Part shown: piece by piece, positions 58,126 to 64,000 of the stretch
How the letters are laid out: the number at the start of each line of letters is the position of its first letter
How positions within the stretch are numbered: the first letter of the stretch is position 1
Assembly: GCA_012931725.1 (NCBI GenBank)
Contig: CM022948.1
Coordinates: forward strand, 78,254,276 to 78,318,275
DNA from: Litsea cubeba
Lineage: Eukaryota; Streptophyta; Magnoliopsida; Laurales; Lauraceae
Length of the DNA: 64,000 nucleotides
Reading direction: 5' to 3'
Notes under the pieces: generated by a model
What the model was told of the DNA's origin: nothing
What the model saw: the letters and a program-made list of their open reading frames with translations, nothing else
The model's database searches: none
Position numbers and translations under genes: made by a program

Positions 58126-59095
58126 TATTAAAAAAAGCAATAAATTTCAAAAGAACTCAGATAAATTTAAAAAGATGCAAATAAGTTTCAAAAAGATAGA
58201 AATAAATTTCACAAAATGTAAATAAATTTCAAAAGACTCAAAAAATCTCAAAAAAGGCAAATAAATTTCAAAAGAAGTAAATAAATTTAAAAAATGTAAA
58301 TAAATTTAAAAAAATACAAATACATTTGCCAAAACTAAGATAAACTAATTTTTTAAATTTCAGAAAAATTTACCGAAAACGCAAGTATTTTTTCAAAACT
58401 CAGTTAAATTTATTTTAAAAAATACAAATAAATTTTAATATGGGGGGAAATAAAATTTAAAAACTCAAATAGATCTAAAAAAATACAAATAAATTTGCCA
58501 AAAAATACAGAAATATTCATTCAAAAACTTGTTTAAGATTCTCAAAATAGAGATAAATTTCTCAAAAACTCAGCTATATTTTTCAAAAATTCAAATAAAT
58601 TTGCCAAAATCTGAGATAAATTTGTTCAGAACTCAGATACATTTGTGTCCGAACTCAGATAAATAGCGAAAAACTTAGATAGATTTGTCCATAATTCAGA
58701 TAAATTTGACGAAAATTCAGATAAATTTGAGGAAAACTAAGATAAATTTGTCAAAAATCAGATAAATTCCCCTCATAGTAAAGCCTGCAACTAAGCTCTG
58801 TCACCGTCTTGGTATCCTCCGTCACCTACTCCTCCTCCCTCACCACCCCCGGCCCTCCCTCCGTCACCTACTCCTCCTGACCTGGGAGACCCTGCAACTG
58901 TTGTTGGGCTTCAGCGGACGGGACGGGCCGGACCTGACCCGAACCGAACCAACAACTCAGATAAATTTGTGAAAAACTCAGATAGATTTGTCAGAAACTC
59001 AAATAAATTTACGATAAATTCAGATAGATTTGTCAAAACTCAGATAAATTTATCAAAAATCAGATAAATCCGATAAAAACTCAAATAAACCCCTA
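58126..59095. repeat. Degenerate A-rich minisatellite, unit ~CTCAGATAAATTTGTCAAAAA, interrupted
   Basis: About 30-40 diverged copies of a roughly 20-24 base unit. The left part uses AAATAAATTTCAAAAAG; the right part uses CTCAGATAAATTTGTCAAAA. A non-repeat segment at about 58775-58950 interrupts it. That segment is pyrimidine- and GC-rich, contains CTCCGTCACCTACTCCTCCT twice and a GACCCGAACCGAACC patch. After it the same AGATAAATTTG unit resumes to 59095. Confidence 0.85.
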
Positions 59096-59205
59096 ACACA
59101 TGTTACAGGAGTAGGACCACACTGCGTTAAGCTTCTGGGCTGGGCTAGGCGGGTCAGACCTGGCCCAAAGTGAACCTGACCATGGAACCCAACTGGGTCT
59201 TTTTT

Positions 59206-59480
59206 CTTTCTCTGCCTCAACGCCTACCAGATCCCCTTCTTCTTCGATTCCTCTTTCGCTGGCTTCTCCATATACGTCTAGGGCATTCTTCTCCGTCTAC
59301 GACGATATCTTCTCCAAAATCCACACCCAGGAGCTCTCCTTCGCCTGCGAACTGGGCGTCGATCTAGTCCTAAACATTGGAAGTTTGGACAGCCCCTACG
59401 CGCAGGTACCGCCTTCCTCTCCTTCTAGCTGGGTTTCTCCGTTGTCTTGGACTTCTCCTGGGCCGGATCCCTGTCCTCGT
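59206..59480 (+). pseudogene. DnaJ (JJJ1/DNAJC21-like) gene fragment
   Basis: Translated pieces: FFFDSSFAGFS, then after a frame change RAFFSVYDDIFSKIHTQELS, FACELGV and IGSLDSPYAQV, then after another change LGFSVVLDFSWA. The plant JJJ1-type DnaJ proteins carry in this order FYKVYSDLF.KIY..EL.F...LG, MGNLDSPYAQV and FYNYWLGFCTVMDFCWAD, just after the J domain. No J domain is present upstream and the blocks are in different frames with a stop between. This is a small relic of a cytosolic co-chaperone gene. The match is from memory of the family. Confidence 0.55.
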
Positions 59481-60537
59481 CGTCGGGGAAGAAGAGGCTG
59501 CAAACCCTCTCCAGCCGCAGATCGCAGTGAAACAGAGGCGCAAATTTGGGTTCTTGGTTTTTCGGCTGGACCCCACATCGCCGAGGACAATTTTACGATG
59601 CCGGAGGAGGGAGCACTGCCGCCCTCACGTCGCCGAGGAAGAAGAAGACCAGAAGAGGAGAAGGCGGTCTTTCGTGTTTCTTATTGCAGAACGAGAAGAG
59701 GACAACAGCCTCTACGCACGATGAGAATAAAAAGAGGGTTTGATTCGGGAAGAAGAAGAAGAAGGAGAAGGCCCTCTGAGATCTGCTTCAGCACGTGAAT
59801 CAGAGATTGACTTTACAACCCAATCATGACACGTTGCTGAAAATCGTTACACGTTGAGGACCACTTCGTTACATGTTACGTCAGTTATAGGGGTATTTTA
59901 GTCATAAAAAATGAAAACATGTGGGTTTAAGGACCTCTCGCTGCAAAACATCCTAGTTGAGTGGACCATAGGCTTTAAAAAGTATTTGCTTGAACTGGAG
60001 GCTGGAAACATTGACTTATAGGGGCTTTTCGCTAATTTTGCCAACATTTAATTCCATGTGTGGATCAATGATTCAATATTAATAAATTATGGATCTAAAT
60101 AATTGAAACTTATATTAAAAAATGCATGTAAACAAATTGCACTTGAGAGGTGAGATTTTTTTAACTCACATAAAAATAAAAACGGAAATGAAATAAATGC
60201 GAACTTTTGATTACTTTCATGTGCAAATTCGTTTCTTCTCGTGTCTTCTGTTTATTTCGGTAGCTGTGGCATCATCCCATGTCCACAAATCTTCGCCACA
60301 TAGAGATGAGCAAAGAGAGGAGGAGAAGAGAGATGATGAGGGATATAAATATGCATGGTCCTCCTAAAAAGTCAAGCTGATCAAGTTTACCTTCCCATTT
60401 AAAATGGGCCTTTGTGAAGTTTTCATTCTATGTGATGTTTATTGTTGAACTTGGATTCCAAAGAAATAACTATAATGCAGGAAATTTCCAACATAAAGAA
60501 TTATTGTTAGAAATATCTATCGAGAAAGAGGCCATGA
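59481..60537. other. Intergenic, no gene seen
   Basis: GA-rich at 59600-59790 (GAAGAAGAAG runs), which creates basic open frames without a domain. The rest is AT-rich and unassigned. Confidence 0.4.
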
Positions 60538-60907
60538 GGGTGCATTTGTTCAACAAAAGGGATTCAAGAGTAGAGAGGATTGCTTAGATTTTCCATGAAA
60601 CCCCTTTTTTGGTCTTTTGGTCAAAGCATTTTCCTCATGAAAAGGAGAAAAATGAACTAGCTTTATTTTTTATATAGATTATTTTGACTTTTTATGTGAG
60701 AGCTAGGAATAATATTCCATGCAATCCTTTTTTTGGTCAAAGCATTTTCCTCGTGAAAAAGGAAAAAAATGAGCTAATTTTCCTCATATTTTCCTAAATA
60801 AAAAGGATTCTAATTTCCTTTGTGAGAGATACAAATGCAGAATTTTTATCTTTCACAAAAATAAAAATCCACGGAGAAAGGAATCCTCTCACTACAATAA
60901 TGCACCC
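60538..60907. mobile_element. MITE, ~370 bp
   Basis: Left end GGGTGCATTTGTTCAACAAA and, reversed, right end GGGTGCATTATTGTAGTGAG form an imperfect terminal inverted repeat, each followed by a GGATTC motif (AAGGGATTC, GAGGATTCC). Flanks TGA and TAA fit a 3-bp target duplication of the PIF/Harbinger type with one change. An internal phrase TTTGGTCAAAGCATTTTCCT occurs twice (about 60617 and 60732). Confidence 0.6.
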
Positions 60908-61105
60908 TAAAATAGGTTTACTTGTGCATGTGTAAATGACAAACATGCATAACATTTATGTATGATTAGTTTGTTTGCAGTTACATGTATAACTGAGAAT
61001 ATTTTCAGCCTCACATTTATATGTCCAAGGAGGGGAGGTAAATGGTAAATAAATTCCAAGGAGTTGGCCAAGTGATTCCTCCCTCTTTCGGAGCTATAAG
61101 TCTTT

Positions 61106-61395
61106 GGCCCTGTTTCTTTAGTGGAATTTCTGTTAGGAATTCACTATGTCCAGGAATTTTTGGACATGATGTGACAGGTTGTCCCCTGGAATTTCTGAAT
61201 TTCATGTTTCTTTACTGGCATTTCTAGATTCCAGCCACCTTTTGACATTTGGGAATCCAGGAATTCCACTCTATGCATTTTTGTGGAATTCCTGGATGCT
61301 CAAGCCCAAAGGGTCATTCAGGAATTCCACTTTGTCTGAGAATTCAGGAATTCCCCAGACAGGAATTTCTAAAATTTCAACAAAGAAACATGCCC
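61106..61395. mobile_element. MITE with iterated AGGAATTCC core, ~290 bp
   Basis: Left end GGCCCTGTTTCTTTAGTGGA and, reversed, right end GGGCATGTTTCTTTGTTGAA pair as an imperfect inverted repeat. CTTTG flanks both sides (61102-61106 and 61395-61399), partly overlapping the ends. The body contains many AGGAATTCC/GGAATTTC words, including the arm pair CCAGGAATTCCA (61257) and TGGAATTCCTGG (61283). The window start (1-75) carries the end of a related copy. Confidence 0.6.
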
Positions 61396-61874
61396 TTTGT
61401 ATCGACCCTCGGTTTCCTCTTTTTCAGAAATCAAATGTTGAGTTGACTAGTTCTACCACCTCGGGAGCACAAGGATATTTATCCGGCTCCCTCTTGCCCG
61501 GAGAAATTACTCCACCACAAAACCCTCCGGGAGAGAGAAATAAAAAAAGTTGGAAAATGGTTACATGTATAAATGAGCACTCATGCGATAAGAATTTTAA
61601 AGATAGAGCTTGTTGTGAATTGTGATCTTGTGTGCCCCACAAAAAGCAACGTGTACTATTTTGCCGCGCAAGGAGTCGAGGATTACGTGAATCGCCATTT
61701 CGAACTTAGCTATCAAGAACCAGAACCGCATAAATCATAAATCATAGATCATAGATCATAATCCATCTCCATCTCATCCATCCAAACCAAAACCAGAACG
61801 AGCAGAGAAGGAGAAGAAGAGGAAGAAAAACCTCCAATTCCACTTGAAGAAGAAGAGCCCCTCGTTCCATTACA

Positions 61875-63457
61875 ATGTTGTTTCAACTTCAGCAGCAGCC
61901 AATTCATGGCTTCTTCTGGTGGTCGCGTTTGGATCACCACTCCCGAATCCCAATCCAATCAGCCAACCGGAAGAGAAATCTCTCATTGCACGCGCATGCA
62001 AATGCACGCATCTCCAAGACCCAAGTAACCCTATCTTCTTCTTCTTCCCCAATTCGTAAAATTTTCAGTTCTCTTCTTTCATGCCCGCGTTGGGTCGATT
62101 GTTATGTTGGAAGCATATAAAATCTTCTGCTGATTTCGGCAATCTGAAGAAAACCCTAGACCATGCCACAGCTATATATGGAATCAGTCAATTGTAGTGA
62201 ATTCTGAGAACTGAGCAATAATTAGTAGGTTTTTAGCTTGATTGGTTTGGATTTAACAAGTTAGCCCCACTGGTGATTGATGAATTTATAGGACTGGGAC
62301 TAAAGATTCTTATGGACCATAATTCACAAGTCATTGATTGGTCTTCAAATGGACTGCAGAAAACGAAAATCGTTTAGCTACATATGAAAGTGGTTTGGTT
62401 TGAACTATGCTTTCAATTGCGAAATTGTTGTTTTCTTTGAGTAAGAAAATGTTAGTCTTTTTTAAATCAGATGCAGTGCAGCAGTGGCACATCAGATTTT
62501 CATGTTACTTTAGACACAATTAGCTTGTATTTTGACTTTGCTTTTTTCTACCCATTTGTGGAATGTGCTTGTGTCAAACTTGTGTAGTGTTTCCAACTTG
62601 TAGAGGATAATGGAAAAAATTTCAACTAGTGCTGAAGTTGGTGGAGCTGGTGGGGCTTACTCCTATAGTGCTTTGAAGAGAGTGGACCAACTATGGCAGA
62701 GTCTTTGCACTGCTGAAAGAGGTAGGCACTATATTGTTTATTTAGGATTTTTATTCATGCTGTGATGATTAGAGGTGTCTGAGGTAGGCACTATTTTTTT
62801 TCCATTTTATGAGTTTCAATTACTCTTAGAAGTTTCTTTGCTTATAATTTTTTTTTTCTTTTGTAGATAAACAAAAAATTCCAGAAGTAGTTTCGAGTTT
62901 TCCTGGTTCATATAGCCAATTCAATCTGGAAAGCGAAGCAGCAAATAAGTTTGATGTAATAGTTTGCGGTGGAACTTTGGGCATATTTATTGCCACAGCA
63001 TTGAGTCTGAAAGGTCTTAAAGTGGGCATTGTTGAAAGGAATCTTCTGAAAGGGGTATTTGTTATGTTAATTATAGATAGTGCTTCATAAAATGCACAAC
63101 TGCTAGGGAACCTGAGTCCATTATGTTCTATTTTAATACCTAGTCTTCATCAATCAGAGAGAACAAGAATGGAATATTTCAAAGAAGGAACTTTTAGAAT
63201 TTGTCCACGTTGGCATTTTAGAAGAAGATGACATTGAACAGGTTATTGCAGTGAAGTTTAATCCTGTAAGTTGTTAAATTTTAGATAGTTTTATTTTTTT
63301 TTTCTATTGGAGAAAATGCCAAATTTAAATAAACTGTGTTAATTTCTCGTCAATATATTTCAGTTCATCATTTTCATCTTATGACCTTGCAGAATAGATG
63401 TGGTTTTGAGGGAAAAGACGATGTTTGGGTCAAAGACATTCTTAATCTTGGTGTTTC
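61875..63457 (+). CDS. Plastid lycopene-cyclase-like FAD/NAD(P)-binding protein, 5' part
   Basis: First five coding exons, all with GT-AG sites and consistent phase: 61875-62024, 62604-62721, 62867-63054, 63158-63265, 63393-63457. The N-terminus (MLFQLQQQPIHGFFWWSRLD, then Arg/His/Ser-rich) looks like a plastid transit peptide. Exon 2: MEKISTSAEVGGAGGAYSYS, ALKRVDQLWQSLC. Exon 3 carries a Rossmann dinucleotide-binding fold: NKFDVIVCGGTLGIFIATAL then LKGLKVGIVERNLLKG. Exon 4: REQEWNISKKELLEFVHVGI, then EEDDIEQVIAVKFNP. Exon 5: NRCGFEGKDDVWVKDILNLG. This order is that of a plant family annotated as lycopene beta/epsilon cyclase-like (such as Arabidopsis At2g32640, from memory). It is distinct from the true cyclases; the substrate is unknown. 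The gene is incomplete here: the next exon is not seen and an LTR-like sequence starts 235 bases downstream. Confidence 0.75.
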
Positions 63458-63691
63458 GTAAGTTGGATCTTTCAATGATTTCATGACATGATAGTTTATT
63501 TTTTTCTTATTTTCTGACTGAAACTTAATGAGATTAGAACCTAAGTAGATCTGAATGTCATTATCAGGAATCACTATGTCTCATCTTGCTTGTATGTTTA
63601 CCTTGCTTATATATTGCTCATATGAAAAAAAGTAGAAGCATTCACCCTTATTATTAAAGTGCATGCATCATTGTTATTTTGCAGCTTTGGG

Positions 63692-64000
63692 TGTAGCGCC
63701 CCAATTCCGAATACCGAGTTTACCGCCAAGGTACCCGAATTTGGCGCGCTACTTCCCGAATAAACCGGGAACTTCCAAGATCATAGGTCTGCAGTGAGGT
63801 CCAATTTAAAAATTTTCGACAATATTAAATCAACAGTTAAGTGCAGAAGCAAATAGAAGATAACACAAGCAATATATCATATAAGCGGAAGCAGATAATG
63901 AGGTATAAGTCTCATAAAGCATATATAAGGGGCATAAGTCTGATCTAGATCTCAAAGTGGAAAATATAATACGTACATATCAGAAATAAATGCCCTCAAC
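63692..64000. mobile_element. Start of a probable LTR retrotransposon, cut by window end
   Basis: TGTAGCGCCCCAATTCCGAA begins a sharply different, less AT-rich segment and resembles the TGTAACGCCCC-type start common to plant Ty3/gypsy LTRs. It contains CCAAGGTACCCGAATTTGGC and continues to the window end. The other end, target duplication and coding region are outside, so class and orientation are inferred only. Confidence 0.45.

Noticed and set aside
59377..59798. Arg/Glu-rich open frames of 115-137 codons
   Set aside because: Created by GAAGAAG-type low-complexity DNA after the DnaJ-like relic; no domain.

Overview
This is nuclear DNA from a flowering plant, most likely a woody non-grass. 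The clues are plant-only gene families (a xyloglucan xylosyltransferase, a membrane-anchored class I formin, a DUF3511 protein, a STIG1-like remnant, a plastid lycopene-cyclase-like flavoprotein), GT-AG introns of up to 7.5 kb, low gene density, and many LINEs, SINEs, MITEs, a hAT element and LTR remnants. The species cannot be named from what is visible.

Layout. 0-2.9 kb: intergenic, with a MITE end and a SINE. 3.0-4.4 kb: intronless XXT5-like gene (+), broken by one missing base. 5.5-11.6 kb: graveyard of 5'-truncated LINE pieces on both strands. 17.0-25.0 kb: a CDK-like Ser/Thr kinase gene (+) whose introns carry a LINE tail, an LTR-like remnant, a SINE with a perfect 14-bp target duplication, and a 264-bp miniature LTR element (TRIM/SMART class). 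27.5-31.0 kb: a near-complete 3.5-kb hAT transposon with GC-rich subterminal arrays and a frameshifted transposase. 31.8 kb: small DUF3511 gene (+). 33.0-33.4 kb: a roughly 133-bp unit repeated three times. 34.7-37.1 kb: LINE with RT, zf-RVT and RNase H domains (+). 37.5-41.6 kb: class I formin (-). 43.1-43.5 kb: decayed STIG1-like gene. 46.4-55.5 kb: PP2A B' (B56) regulatory subunit (-), with a 7.5-kb intron that holds an RTE-type LINE. 57-59 kb: two degenerate minisatellite arrays, followed by a DnaJ/JJJ1-like fragment. 60.5-61.4 kb: two MITEs. 61.9 kb to the end: 5' part of a lycopene-cyclase-like plastid flavoprotein gene (+), followed by the start of what looks like an LTR retrotransposon that runs off the window.

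The host genes are unrelated housekeeping and regulatory genes: wall polysaccharide synthesis, protein kinase and phosphatase signalling, actin nucleation and plastid metabolism. They show no sign of acting as one cluster. A recurrent feature is the single-base indel in otherwise well-conserved coding sequence: XXT5-like (1), formin (1), B56 (3) and the hAT transposase (1). This looks more like residual consensus error of a long-read assembly than independent gene death, and it matters for anyone reading gene models here. I did not find a convincing undescribed multi-gene system. The most interesting items are the miniature LTR element, the intact-ended hAT element, the chimeric LINE deletion, the minisatellite pair and the ambiguous kinase C-terminus.
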